NCBI RefSeq assembly: GCF_016583825.1
Contig: NZ_NRRV01000017.1
Coordinates: forward strand, 25,301-89,300
Length of the DNA: 64,000 nucleotides
Source of the DNA: Thiohalocapsa halophila
GTDB lineage: Bacteria > Pseudomonadota > Gammaproteobacteria > Chromatiales > Chromatiaceae
Reading direction: 5' to 3'
Below are positions 26,467 through 36,036 of this stretch, in pieces. Every line of letters begins with the position of its first letter. The stretch's first letter is position 1. The position numbers were made by a program, and so were the translations under genes. The notes beneath the pieces are model-generated. The model saw only the letters and a program-made list of their open reading frames with translations, did not search any database and was not told where the DNA came from.

Positions 26467-28835
26467 TATCCCCCCCCAACCGCCGCAAACTCCTGCCGCA
26501 GCCCAGCCATGACCGACTCGTCGGCGATCACCTCGAAATAGTGCCGGTGCTCCGTATCCGGCGGGCCCAAGCGGCTGCCGTCCCAGGTGAGCACTCGGGC
26601 GCAGCGTACCGCGAGCCGGCGGCTGCGCCCGGCGAGGTCCTTATAGCGGCCGACGAAATAGAGGCCGTTGTCATCTCCCGGCACGGCGAGCAGGGTTTGG
26701 CGCAGCGCCATTTCGCGCTGCAGTTGAAAGAAGGCCTGCTGCTCAAGAAGGATCCCGTTGACATTCCAGCTGAGCAGCTCCTCGCCGCCGGTGGCGGTGG
26801 CCGCGGGGCCGGTGGGCTTCACGAGCATGGCGCGGTGGCCGCTGCCGGGCGGGTGCACGCCGCCGTAACGCAGCGCTGCGTTGCAGGCGGAGAGGCGGTC
26901 GGCCGTGTTGATGGCGCCCGAGATCATGATCCGCCGCCCGTCGTCGTAGAGGAAATGGGGCTCGCGCGGTGAGTAAGCGACGCCCAGCCCCAGCTCCAGC
27001 TCCGGCAGCCCGTGGCGGCGATTCAGCACGTTCTGCATGGCCACCACCCGCAGGATGCTGCGCGCCATGCCGCAGGCGCGCGCCACCGGCATGGCCGTCG
27101 TGCTGTCATTGCCGGAGTCGTCTTCGTAGGCGTACAGGGCGAGGATGACCGCATCGCCTTCGACGAAGAGCTTCTCGGCACCGAGCTCCGCGAGCAGCCG
27201 GTTCACCGGGTCGAACAGGTTCAGGCTGAAGTGCGAGGCCGGGTTCAGTCCGCGGCTCACCAGCTCGTCGGTGATGCGGGTCGAGCCACGGATATCCGCC
27301 TTCACCACGGCGTGGGCGCGCATGCGCCGGACCTGTGGCAGCGTCTCGGCGTGGCTGACGAACTCCCACAGGCTGCCGTTGGCGCGCGAGAGCGTGACCT
27401 CGTCGCTGCTCTCCGCCAGGCGCAGGCGGTCCATGGCTTGGTAGGTCTTGTAGGCCAGCTTGAGGTCGCGCCGCAGCGCCAGAAAATCGCCGACGAAGCG
27501 GTCCAGATAGCTGGCGCGCTCCTCGCCGCCGAGCCGCCGCAGCGCCACTTGGCAGCGCTCCAGCATGCGCAGGGCCTCGGCGCGATCCACCTGGGTGTCG
27601 AGCGTGGCCAGACGCTCGCCGAGCCGGCGGCGGGACAAGCTGCCGGCGCAGTAGTCTGCCACCACGCTCAGCGGCAGCGGCGCGCCGAGCTGCGCGCGCA
27701 GCGCCGGCATCCAGTAGCAGAGCACCATGCGGTCATTGAAGCCGGCGTGCAGCAGGCGCCGATGCAGGCGCTCGCGCAGTCCCCGCCGGAACTCGAGCCA
27801 GCGCGGAGAGCTCCATTGCACCGGGGCCAGCAGCAGGGAGGAGTCACCGCCGCCGCCGGCATCGGTATCCGGCAGCTGCAGCAGGCGGCGCATATTGGCG
27901 GGCTCGTCCAGCCAACAGGTGCGGCCCTCCTGGTATTCCGCCGGGGCCATGAAGCTGCTGAGCAACAGCTCCGTGGCCAGGAAGCCCCGCAGAATGCCTT
28001 GGTCGTGGCGCTCGTGCGCTCGCTCGGCAAGCTGCTGCGGAGCCAGGTCACCGAGCACCTGGCGGCGGCCGTACTCCGGGAGGTAGTCCACGAGCGTGGA
28101 GAGCACCGCTTGATTGGCCAGCGCCAGCCAGCTGCCGTCGCCGCCCTCACCGAGGGCCGCAATGAGGTAGTCCTGCGAGAGCTCGTCGACATTCCCCGGG
28201 TCCGTGGCCAACAGGACCGGGTTGAACAGGGCCGGCATGGGCAGCGGCCAGCCGTCGGTGCTTACGGCAGCGCGCAGCTTGCCGAGCAGACCCGACTCCA
28301 GCTTGCGCAGCTGCCGGAACAGGAGCTTCAGCACCCGGCGGTTGATGCTCGCGCCGTTGCGCTTGAGCAGTACCAGCTTCTCGTGCAGCGCCAGGCTGCG
28401 GCCAGTGCCGGCCGCCAAAGACTGCTGGCCGGCGCGCTGGCACTCGTCCAGCTGGCTGCGGTGCTCGCGCATGACCAGCTCCAGCAGGCACCGCAGCAGC
28501 GCCAGCTGCAACAGTGCCAGAAGCTCTGCCGACTGCGCCGAGGCATGCCGCTCCAGCGTTTGCTCGAAGAGATGCGAGTAATGACGGCGGAAGCGCTCCA
28601 GGTCTTCGGCGCCCACCGCCTGGGCCGGGGTCTGGCCGACGGTCGCGGCCATCTCTTCGGCGAAGAGCTTGCGCACCGTGATGCCGGCGAGCTCGCGAAA
28701 GCGCGGGCTCAGGTGCACGTCGACGTGTACGTTGTCGATGCCGACACCGAAGCCCTCGACATCGAAGGTCCAGCTCGGCGGCTCCCGCATAGCCGCCAAG
28801 AAGGCGGATAGGCTGGGTCGCCAATTGCGCTCCAT
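26466..28835 (-). CDS. Large protein with C-terminal class III nucleotidyl cyclase domain
   Basis: This is a 789-aa soluble protein. Residues ~505-740 fit a class III adenylate/guanylate cyclase: metal-binding Asp in VVKADIRGSTRITDEL, the second Asp in LFVEGDAVILALY, and the NxxxR transition-state motif in ISGAINTADRLSACN. Residues 1-500 are largely helical and match no family I recognise; no membrane segment or known sensor domain is seen. The likely product is cAMP or cGMP, undecided by sequence. ATG 28835 (MERNWRPSLSAFLAAM) is chosen over a longer frame to 28907. Confidence 0.72.
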   Translation of the reverse strand: MERNWRPSLSAFLAAMREPPSWTFDVEGFGVGIDNVHVDVHLSPRFRELAGITVRKLFAEEMAATVGQTPAQAVGAEDLERFRRHYSHLFEQTLERHASAQSAELLALLQLALLRCLLELVMREHRSQLDECQRAGQQSLAAGTGRSLALHEKLVLLKRNGASINRRVLKLLFRQLRKLESGLLGKLRAAVSTDGWPLPMPALFNPVLLATDPGNVDELSQDYLIAALGEGGDGSWLALANQAVLSTLVDYLPEYGRRQVLGDLAPQQLAERAHERHDQGILRGFLATELLLSSFMAPAEYQEGRTCWLDEPANMRRLLQLPDTDAGGGGDSSLLLAPVQWSSPRWLEFRRGLRERLHRRLLHAGFNDRMVLCYWMPALRAQLGAPLPLSVVADYCAGSLSRRRLGERLATLDTQVDRAEALRMLERCQVALRRLGGEERASYLDRFVGDFLALRRDLKLAYKTYQAMDRLRLAESSDEVTLSRANGSLWEFVSHAETLPQVRRMRAHAVVKADIRGSTRITDELVSRGLNPASHFSLNLFDPVNRLLAELGAEKLFVEGDAVILALYAYEDDSGNDSTTAMPVARACGMARSILRVVAMQNVLNRRHGLPELELGLGVAYSPREPHFLYDDGRRIMISGAINTADRLSACNAALRYGGVHPPGSGHRAMLVKPTGPAATATGGEELLSWNVNGILLEQQAFFQLQREMALRQTLLAVPGDDNGLYFVGRYKDLAGRSRRLAVRCARVLTWDGSRLGPPDTEHRHYFEVIADESVMAGLRQEFAAVGGG

Positions 28836-29050
28836 GCCGCCGTTCTCAGGCACTTGTATCACTCCGCCTTGGCGTCGGCGGTGTTTGGCTCCGCCGGCGC
28901 AGCCCATGGTTGTGCTTCGGGAGCGGCCGAAGCGTTCGTCTCTTGGCCGCGGCGGCGCCTCGGGCAGCGCCGCTGCCTCTGTTATCCTGGTTGGTCGCCG
29001 GTGGTCGGGGTGCCGCCGTCATTCAGCAGTCCAGACACCAGCACCAGCTC

Positions 29051-29704
29051 ATGCACCGTCGCCTTGCCAAGCGCCGCCCTCCGTCGCTGCCGGCCCTTTG
29101 CGCTCTGGTTGGCGCCTTGCTGCTGCTCGCGCTGTCCGCCCCGAAGCCGGCAGCCGCGGCGGACGTCTCCGCTACTGCCCGGGTGTTCGCCGAGGCCATG
29201 GCGCGCATGATGGACGCCATGGGGCTGCTCAGCGACGACGGCCCGTCGGCGCCCGCCGCCGGTGCCATGCCCGGCGTTGGCGCCCCCTTCGGCATGGGAC
29301 AGATGCCCTGGCCCGGCATGGCCGAGGGCAGCATGCCGGATATGGGTGCCTGGATGCAGCAGATGCCAGGCATGGTGCAGCTGCCGAATGTCCCCGGTTG
29401 GCGACGTACCAGTCTCGAAGGTATCTGGGAGGGCCGTGACGGCGGGCTTCTCATCGTGCAGGCACACCGCTTTCGGCTCTACGGCCCCCATGGCGACTAC
29501 ATCGAAGGGCTGATCCAGCAACGCGGCGACCGCATTGCCATGTACGACCCGGAGCATGACATCGCCCGTCCCTACGAGCTCGCGCAGCATCAGGGCCGGC
29601 TGGTGCTGCGCGATGCCGCGGGCCAAGTCTACCTGTATCGGCGGCTTTGGCATGACGATATCCACTACGGCGTCAGCGGCGACGCCGGCATTCCGGAGCG
29701 CTGA
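29051..29704 (+). CDS. Secreted protein with Met/Gly/Pro-rich linker
   Basis: This 217-aa protein of no recognised family has a signal peptide (LPALCALVGALLLLALSA, cleavage near PAAAA-D). A Met/Pro/Gly-rich stretch covers about residues 78-115 (MGQMPWPGMAEGSMPDMG). A C-terminal domain contains LEGIWEGRDGGLLIVQAHRFRLYG and ends with YRRLWHDDIHYG. The Met-rich part could bind copper or simply be a flexible linker; this is speculation. It is probably periplasmic. The start MHRRLAKRRP at 29051 fits the signal peptide. Confidence 0.72.
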   Translation: MHRRLAKRRPPSLPALCALVGALLLLALSAPKPAAAADVSATARVFAEAMARMMDAMGLLSDDGPSAPAAGAMPGVGAPFGMGQMPWPGMAEGSMPDMGAWMQQMPGMVQLPNVPGWRRTSLEGIWEGRDGGLLIVQAHRFRLYGPHGDYIEGLIQQRGDRIAMYDPEHDIARPYELAQHQGRLVLRDAAGQVYLYRRLWHDDIHYGVSGDAGIPER

Positions 29705-29735
29705 GTCGGGCTCGGGACCCGGCCCTGGCTCGGAC

Positions 29736-30533
29736 TCAGGTGACGAGCAACCTGAGGCCGACCATCAGCAGCAGCACCGAGAATACACGTTTCAGCGTGG
29801 CCGTCGGCAGGCGATGGGCGAGCCGTGCGCCGACGCCAGCCAGGGGCACCGCCGCAGCCGCCACCGCGAGGGCCGCGGGCCAGAGCACGAAGCCCAGGCT
29901 GCCCGCCGGCAGCCCGTCCCGACCCCAACCGCTCAGCACGAAGCCCAGGCTGCCCACCAGTGCCAGCGGCACGCCGCAGGCACTGGAGGTGGCGACAGCC
30001 TGACGCAGCACCACGCCGTGGCGGGCCAGGTAGGGCACCAGCATGGTGCCGCCGCCGATGCCGAGCACCGCCGAGAGCGCGCCGATGCCGCCACCTGCGG
30101 CGGTGAGCACTCGGCCCGTCGGCAGCGCCCGCGTGGGCGCGGGCTTCCCCGCGGCGAGCAGCATGCGCATACCGCTCAGCAGCAGGAAAACCGCGAACAG
30201 CCGCTGCAGCCATAGCGCGGGCAGCCAGCCCGCGACCAACGCGCCGCACCCCGCGCCCATGACGATCCCTGGCGCCAGGCGCCACACCAGTCCCCAGCGC
30301 ACGGCCCCGCGGCGATGGTGCGACAGCGCCGATGCCGAGCCCGCCGCCACCACCGTCGCCAAGGAGGTGGCCACGGCTTGATGCGGTGTCCAGGGTCCGC
30401 CGGCGCCGAACGCCGGCAGCAGCACCAGCAGTGCGGGCACGATGACGGCACCACCGCCGATGCCCAGCAGACCGGCTGCGAGTCCGGCGAGCGCGCCTGT
30501 GGCGAGAAAGGCCAGAGCGGCCAAGGGCTCCAT
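29736..30533 (-). CDS. TauE/SafE family sulfite exporter-like permease
   Basis: This 265-aa polytopic membrane protein has the duplicated four-helix layout of TauE/SafE. The two conserved GIGGG loops are GLLGIGGGAVIVPALL at about residues 22-37 and AVLGIGGGTMLVPYLA at about 159-174. Members move sulfite, sulfoacetate or related organosulfur anions; the substrate here is unknown. GSLGFVL occurs twice within about 25 residues, reflecting a short DNA duplication near 29885-29960. Confidence 0.88.
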   Translation of the reverse strand: MEPLAALAFLATGALAGLAAGLLGIGGGAVIVPALLVLLPAFGAGGPWTPHQAVATSLATVVAAGSASALSHHRRGAVRWGLVWRLAPGIVMGAGCGALVAGWLPALWLQRLFAVFLLLSGMRMLLAAGKPAPTRALPTGRVLTAAGGGIGALSAVLGIGGGTMLVPYLARHGVVLRQAVATSSACGVPLALVGSLGFVLSGWGRDGLPAGSLGFVLWPAALAVAAAAVPLAGVGARLAHRLPTATLKRVFSVLLLMVGLRLLVT

Positions 30534-30857
30534 GCGGTTTGCTCCCTTTGGGGCGCTGTGGGTGGGGCCTGTGGATGGGGCGCTGTCGGTGGCCCGCGGC
30601 GCTGGATCGCCGCAGCAAAGGGATCACCCGCCAGCCCGGTATGCCGGCGGTCGATTGCCGATCCGGCGCCCGCCGCCGGCGCGTTGCGGCATAATAGCGC
30701 GCCGCGCGCCCCACGCCTGCGCGGGCAGTGCAGCCCGGGCGGGCGGCTCTGCCGTGCTCTCGCTCGCCGGCGCACGCCTGCCGCGCGCCGCGGCATCCGA
30801 CGCAGCAGTGCAATGGCCGGCGCCTGATACAACACAAAAGCAGCGGATCTGCAATCC
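30534..30857. other. Intergenic region between divergent permease and SDR genes
   Basis: These 324 bp must hold promoters for both directions. A CATAAT at 30690-30695 is a possible -10 element without a clear -35. The rest is GC-rich with G-tract repeats (GGGGCGCTGT, GGGGCCTGT) at 30553-30590. No gene is seen. Confidence 0.4.
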
Positions 30858-31754
30858 ATGAAGCGACAGCGAGCCTGCATCATCGGCGGCACCGGCTTCG
30901 TCGGCCGCCACCTGCTCACGCGTCTCGGCAACGCCGGCTATCACTGCGTCGTGCCGACACGGCGCGCGTTCCGCCACCGCGACCTCAAGCTCTACCCCAA
31001 GGTGGAGCTACACGAGGTGGAAGAGACGACGGCTTACGAGGCGCTCTTCGCGGACTGCTCGCTGGTGGTGAACCTGGCCGGCATCCTGAACGAGTCCGAC
31101 GGTGCGAGCTTCCAAGCGGTGCATGTGGACCTGGTGCGCCGCCTCGTCGCGGCGGCGCAGGCGGCGGGCGTGCCGCGGCTGCTGCACATGAGCGCCCTGC
31201 GGGCGGACGCCGAGCAGGGCAGCAGTGCCTACCTGCGCTCCAAGGGGGCCGCAGAGGACATCGCCCACGGCGCGGATCTCCGGGTCACCAGCTTCCGCCC
31301 GTCGGTGATCTTCGGCCGCGGCGACAGCTTCTTCAACCGCTTCCGCAGCCTGTTGGACATAGCGCCGGGGATGGTGCCCTTGGCCTGTCCACAGGCGCAG
31401 TTCGCGCCGGTGTGGGTGGAAGACGTCGTCCAGGCCATGGTGCGCAGCATCGACGACGAGCGCACCGTCGGACAGCGCTATGATCTCTGCGGGCCGCGGG
31501 TGTTCACGCTGAAGGAGCTCATGGTCGAGACCGCCCGCCATCTCGGCAAGCGGGTCTGGATCATCGACCTCGACGACAAGCGCTCGCACCTCATGGCCCG
31601 GCTCTTCGACAAGCTGCCGGGCGCGCCCATGACCCTGGACAATTATCGCTCGATGCAGACGCCGAGCGTGTGTGAAGAGCATAACGGTCTGCTACAGCTC
31701 GGCATCCACCCCACCGACATCGACACCATCGTGCCCACCTACCTCGGCACCTAA
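30858..31754 (+). CDS. Complex I NDUFA9 subunit-like NAD(P)-binding protein
   Basis: This is a 298-aa atypical short-chain dehydrogenase. The Rossmann motif GGTGFVGRH is at residues 10-18. HMSALRADAEQGSSAYLRSK and SFRPSVIFGRGDSFFNRF are typical of the NDUFA9-like group, whose mitochondrial member is an accessory subunit of NADH dehydrogenase. The bacterial role is not established; it may be an NAD(P)-dependent reductase or epimerase. It converges with a MidA-like methyltransferase, also related to a complex I factor in mitochondria. Confidence 0.88.
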   Translation: MKRQRACIIGGTGFVGRHLLTRLGNAGYHCVVPTRRAFRHRDLKLYPKVELHEVEETTAYEALFADCSLVVNLAGILNESDGASFQAVHVDLVRRLVAAAQAAGVPRLLHMSALRADAEQGSSAYLRSKGAAEDIAHGADLRVTSFRPSVIFGRGDSFFNRFRSLLDIAPGMVPLACPQAQFAPVWVEDVVQAMVRSIDDERTVGQRYDLCGPRVFTLKELMVETARHLGKRVWIIDLDDKRSHLMARLFDKLPGAPMTLDNYRSMQTPSVCEEHNGLLQLGIHPTDIDTIVPTYLGT

Positions 31755-31901
31755 GGAGACACCGATTATTGACCGTCCTTGGTCAAAATCGGCACGGGAC
31801 CGGGCTTGTTGCCGCCGGGGCGGTCTCCGGGCTCCTGCCACGAGCGTTGACGCCGAGCACGGCATGCAGCCAGCCACGGCGGGTCGAGCCCCAACTGCCC
31901 C

Positions 31902-33134
31902 TCACAACCGCGCGCCCAGATCTCGCTGCGCGAAGCCGCACCAGCCGCCGGCCGGCGACGCTAGCGCGCGGGTCAGCGCGAGTGCCTGGAAGCGCTCCCC
32001 CATGGCCGCCGGCAGCACCAGCTGCTTGGCGCCGGCGGCGAGATCCAGTAGGGCCTCGGGGTCGCCGGCGGCGGCGTGCAGGTGGCGGTCTAGACCACAG
32101 CCGATGAGGAAGTTGGCCTGAGTGGTGTAGCCGGCGAGCGCAAGCCCAGCGGCGCTGCCGGCGGCGGCGACGGCGGTGAAGTCCACGTGCGCGGTGATGT
32201 CCTGAAGGCCAATGTGCACGTAGGGGTCGGCATGGGCGCGGTGGCGGTGGTGGCAGAGCAGGGTGCCGTCGCGGCGCTGCGGCAGGTAGAGCTCGCCGCG
32301 CGGATAGCCATAGTCGATGATGAGCACCATGCCGGCGTCGAGCCGCTCCGCGAGCAGCGCCAGCCAGGGCGGCAGGCGCAGGTTGATCTCGCCGCAGAGC
32401 CCGCCGGCGAGGGTCGCCGCCGGCAGCCCCAGGTCGTCGATGGCGTCGGCGAGGCCTGGCGTCGCCGGTGCCGCTTGGATCTCTGCGAAGCCGTCGCCGT
32501 CGCAGCCCACCAGGATCTCGCGCACGGCGTCGCGCACCGCCGCCGGCGCCGCGCCCGGCGGCACGCAGAAGCGCTGCACCGGCAGGGCGTCCACCACCTC
32601 GTTGGCGAGCACGAGCCCGCGCAGCGCCGCCGGCGGCTGATGCACCCAGGCAACGCGATCGAGCAGGTCCGGCACGCGCTCGGCCAATTGCTGCCGTTGG
32701 CGCTCGGCGAAGTCGGGGCTCGGCTCCAGTATCCAGTAGCGCTGTGGCGGCTGGCCGGCGGCGGCGAGCGCCGACAGCACCTCGGCGGCCAGCGCGCCGC
32801 TGCCGGCGCCGAGCTCCAGGATGTCGCCGCCGCCGAGGGCCGCCAGCACCTCGCCGGCCTGGGTGGCGAGGCAGCGCCCGAACAGGGGTGACAGCTCCGG
32901 GGCCGTGGCAAAGTCTCCGGCCGGCCCCAACTTTGCGCTGCCGGCGGCGTAGTAGCCGAGGCCCGGCGCGTACAGCGCCAGCTCCATGAAGCGGTCGAAG
33001 GGCAGGGCGCCGCCGGCCGCCGCGATCTCTTGGCGGATCAGCGCGCACAGACGCTCGCTGTGGGCTGCGGCGTCGACATCCGGGGCGTCGACATCGGGGG
33101 CGGTGGGGTCTGTTGGGTCTGGCGGTGCGGTCAT
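31902..33134 (-). CDS. MidA/NDUFAF7-like SAM-dependent methyltransferase
   Basis: This is a 410-aa member of the DUF185/MidA family. The mitochondrial relative NDUFAF7 dimethylates an Arg of a complex I subunit. Key segments are PFDRFMELALYAPGLGYYA near the N-terminus, DFATAPELSPLFG, motif I LELGAGSGALA at about residues 105-115, LANEVVDALPVQRF and DYGYPRGELY. The target in bacteria is not known. ATG 33134 is chosen; a longer in-frame start at 33209 is less likely. It is divergent from the pteridine reductase gene. Confidence 0.9.
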   Translation of the reverse strand: MTAPPDPTDPTAPDVDAPDVDAAAHSERLCALIRQEIAAAGGALPFDRFMELALYAPGLGYYAAGSAKLGPAGDFATAPELSPLFGRCLATQAGEVLAALGGGDILELGAGSGALAAEVLSALAAAGQPPQRYWILEPSPDFAERQRQQLAERVPDLLDRVAWVHQPPAALRGLVLANEVVDALPVQRFCVPPGAAPAAVRDAVREILVGCDGDGFAEIQAAPATPGLADAIDDLGLPAATLAGGLCGEINLRLPPWLALLAERLDAGMVLIIDYGYPRGELYLPQRRDGTLLCHHRHRAHADPYVHIGLQDITAHVDFTAVAAAGSAAGLALAGYTTQANFLIGCGLDRHLHAAAGDPEALLDLAAGAKQLVLPAAMGERFQALALTRALASPAGGWCGFAQRDLGARL

Positions 33135-33325
33135 GGCATTGTCGGGCTGGGTCACGGCATGGGCGCCGCATTGTGGGGATTGTCGGCAAGCGTGGGCCCG
33201 AGCATCCAACCCGGGCCGCCTGCGCCGGAGCGCCCCCGCATGCCCCCAGCATGCGCAGCCCGCACGGGTGCCCGCAAGCCCTGCTGTCTGTCAGCGCCGC
33301 CCCGCAACCGACGAGGATCGATACC

Positions 33326-34099
33326 TTGCATCAGTCCGAGCCCCATCCCAACCCCGACCAGCCACTGGCGCCGCCGGTGGCGCTCATCACCGGTGCGGCG
33401 CAGCGCATCGGGGCCGTGATTGCACAGATGTTGCATGCCGCCGGCTTCGATCTGGTGCTGCATTACCGCCATTCCGGCGATGCGGCGGCGGCGCTGAAGG
33501 CGGAGCTGGAGACGGCGCGGCCGGGCTCCGTTCGCCTCGCCCGCGCCAACCTGCTGGACCCCCAGGCCCCGGCGACGTTGTTGGACGCCGTGCGCGACTT
33601 CCACAACCGCCTGGATGCACTGATCAATAACGCCTCCAGCTTCTACCCGACGCCACTGGCCGAGGCCACCGAGGCACAATGGATCGAGCTCATGGGTACC
33701 AACCTCAAGGCGCCGTTCTTTCTTGCCCAAGCCATGGCCCCATTGTTGGATGCCGCCGAGGGCTGCGTTGTCAACCTGGTGGATATCCATGCCGAGCGAC
33801 CGCACGCCGACCACCCCATCTATTCCATCGCCAAGGCCGGTAATGCGATGATGGTTCGCTCACTGGCGCGGGAGCTCGGGCCGCGCGTGCGGGTGAACGG
33901 TGTCGCCCCAGGCGCCATCCTGTGGCCGGACCAGGGGCTTTCGCAGGCCGCCAAGGACACCATTCTGGCGCGCACTGCGCTGGCGCGGGCCGGTGCGCCG
34001 GAGGACATCGCCCGCACCGTGCGCTTCCTGGTGCGTGATGCGCACTACATCACGGGCCAGGTGATCGCCGTCGACGGCGGTCGCAGCATCCAGCAATAG
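33326..34099 (+). CDS. Pteridine reductase (FolM-like SDR)
   Basis: This NADPH-dependent short-chain dehydrogenase reduces dihydrobiopterin or dihydrofolate-type pterins. The cofactor motif is ITGAAQRIG. NNASSFYPTPLAEAT is characteristic of pteridine reductases. The catalytic YxxxK is in IYSIAKAGNAMM. The C-terminal ITGQVIAVDGGRSI is typical of SDRs. The TTG at 33326, preceded by GAGGAT, gives 257 aa and a normal N-terminus; an ATG at 33251 would add 25 residues. folK and folB lie about 7 kb away, so a folate/pterin role is plausible. Confidence 0.9.
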   Translation: MHQSEPHPNPDQPLAPPVALITGAAQRIGAVIAQMLHAAGFDLVLHYRHSGDAAAALKAELETARPGSVRLARANLLDPQAPATLLDAVRDFHNRLDALINNASSFYPTPLAEATEAQWIELMGTNLKAPFFLAQAMAPLLDAAEGCVVNLVDIHAERPHADHPIYSIAKAGNAMMVRSLARELGPRVRVNGVAPGAILWPDQGLSQAAKDTILARTALARAGAPEDIARTVRFLVRDAHYITGQVIAVDGGRSIQQ

Positions 34100-34233
34100 C
34101 CCGGTGCGCCGGCGCGCAGCCTCCGCGTTGCGGCTATGACCGCACCGGCACCGGACGCGATCCGGCTGAGCCCCAGCGGGGCCGCGCGCCCCGCTTTCGC
34201 CGCAGCCAAAGACCACAGACCCGGGACAGACCC

Positions 34234-34737
34234 ATGAGCGACGACGACAAGGCCCTGCTGCATCGCGGCGACGCGCGCAGCTCGCCCTATCCTATGAGCC
34301 GGCTGGCGCCGGCCTTTCAGGCACCGGAGCTGGCCGACGAGGTCGCCCGCGCCGAATCCATGCTGAGCGCGCGCACCAGCGCCAAGCTCCGTGTCATCGC
34401 CGATCAGATCAAGGCGCTCCAGGCCGAGGCGCACAAAGTGCTGGACGAGGCCCGCGACGAGCAGGCCCTGACCCACGCCGAGTGCGCCTTCAAGCGCATC
34501 CCCGGCAAGGTCTACCACCTCTACCGCCGGGCCGACGGCCGGACCTATTTCTCCATGCTCTCGCCGGCGGACTGGAACGACTCGCCGCCGGACGTCTTCG
34601 CCGGCTCCTACCGGCTGGAGACCGACTACTCCTGGACGCCGGCGGAGCGCCTCGACGCCACCGACGACACCGGCCAGGTGGTGCAGCAGCTGCTGCATAT
34701 CGGCGGCCTGGCCGCCGACGACGACCGCGACACCTGA
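34234..34737 (+). CDS. DUF2452 domain protein
   Basis: This 167-aa protein belongs to DUF2452. Typical segments are SPYPMSRLAPAF near the N-terminus, a helical part with VIADQIKALQAEAHKVLDEA, then the conserved GKVYHLYRRADGRTYFSMLS and GSYRLETDYSWTP. It is soluble, and the function is unknown. Its stop TGA is followed directly by the GTG start of the binding-protein gene, suggesting coupling. Confidence 0.87.
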   Translation: MSDDDKALLHRGDARSSPYPMSRLAPAFQAPELADEVARAESMLSARTSAKLRVIADQIKALQAEAHKVLDEARDEQALTHAECAFKRIPGKVYHLYRRADGRTYFSMLSPADWNDSPPDVFAGSYRLETDYSWTPAERLDATDDTGQVVQQLLHIGGLAADDDRDT

Positions 34738-36036
34738 GTGGCCGTGCGCAGTCGAGGGGGCGTATTCGCAGGTGCGCTGGCCGTGCTGGTGCTCGGCCTC
34801 GCAGCGGGCCTGAGTCCACTGCCTGCGGCGGCGGAGCGGCTCACCATCTCCTGCGGGCGGTTCCCCGTGGAGCAGACGCTGTGCCGCGCGGCCGCCCAGC
34901 AATGGGCCGAGTCCAATGGGCATGAGGTGCGCATGGTGGCGCCGCCGGCGGTGTCGGATGATCGTCTAGCGCTCTATGAAGAGCTGCTCGGCGTGGGGGC
35001 TCGGCAGCTGGATGTGCTGGAGATCGACGTCGTCTGGCCCGGGCTGCTGGCCGAGCATCTGCTGGACCTGGGGCCGGCGCTGGGGGAGGAGTCCGATCGC
35101 TTCTTCCCGTCGCTGATCGCCAATAACACCGTCGACGGGCGGCTGGTGGCCTTGCCCTGGTTTCTGGATCTGGGCCTGCTATTTTACCGGCGTGATCTGC
35201 TGGAAGCGGCGGGGCTGACCGTGCCGGACACCTGGCGGCAGCTAGAGGACGCCGCGGTGATTCTGCAAGACACGCATCGCGCCACGGGCGATCGCCGCTT
35301 CTGGGGGTTTATCTGGCAGGGGTGGTCCTACGAGGGGCTCACCTGCAACGTCATGGAATGGCTCGGGAGCTGGGGTGGCGGGCGCATCGTGAATGCGGGG
35401 GGCAAGGTCACCGTCGACAACCTGCGGGCCGAGTATGCGCTGAAGCGCGCCGGCGACTGGCTCGGCATCATCTCGCCGCCATCGGTGCTGATGCAGACCG
35501 AGCGTGAATCCCTCGATCAGTTCATGAACGGCCAAGCCGCCTTCATGCGCAACTGGCCCTATGCCTGGACCGAGCTGAACGCGCCGCAATCGCCGATGCG
35601 CGGCAAGGTCGGCGTCGCGCTGCTGCCCCGCGGCCGCCCGGACGACCCGCATCCGGCGACCCTCGGCGGCTGGCAGCTCGCGGTGTCACGCTATTCCGAG
35701 CACCCGGAGCTGGCGGCGGACTTGGTGCGCTATCTCACCAGCCCTGAAGTACAGCGTGAGCGAGCGCTCGCCGGCGGCTATATTCCGACCCGCCGGGTCC
35801 TGCTCGAGGAGCCGGCGCTGCTCGCGGCCGAGCCCTTCCTGGAACTGTTAACGCGACCGGATCTGGCCCTGGTGGCGCGCCCCTCCACCGTGACGGGTGC
35901 CAATTACGCGGCCGTCAGCAAGCGGGTCCAGCGTGCGGTGGTCCGGATGCTCGACGACCAAGCGGCCGTGGAGGCGGCGCTGCCGGCGCTGGCGGCGGAT
36001 CTTGAGCAGCTGAGCGAGGAAGGGACGGCATGGTGA
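34738..36036 (+). CDS. Extracellular solute-binding protein, family 1
   Basis: This is a periplasmic ABC-type binding protein of 432 aa. The signal peptide is AGALAVLVLGLAAGLSPLPAAA, cleaved near AAA-E. The mature part has sugar-binding-protein features: LDVLEIDVVWPGLLAEHLLDL, LPWFLDLGLLFYRRDLLEAAG, GQAAFMRNWPYAW and LVRYLTSPEVQRERA. The GTG start directly follows the upstream stop. No permease or ATPase gene is adjacent; the next gene encodes a binding protein of a different family. Confidence 0.88.
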   Translation: MAVRSRGGVFAGALAVLVLGLAAGLSPLPAAAERLTISCGRFPVEQTLCRAAAQQWAESNGHEVRMVAPPAVSDDRLALYEELLGVGARQLDVLEIDVVWPGLLAEHLLDLGPALGEESDRFFPSLIANNTVDGRLVALPWFLDLGLLFYRRDLLEAAGLTVPDTWRQLEDAAVILQDTHRATGDRRFWGFIWQGWSYEGLTCNVMEWLGSWGGGRIVNAGGKVTVDNLRAEYALKRAGDWLGIISPPSVLMQTERESLDQFMNGQAAFMRNWPYAWTELNAPQSPMRGKVGVALLPRGRPDDPHPATLGGWQLAVSRYSEHPELAADLVRYLTSPEVQRERALAGGYIPTRRVLLEEPALLAAEPFLELLTRPDLALVARPSTVTGANYAAVSKRVQRAVVRMLDDQAAVEAALPALAADLEQLSEEGTAW

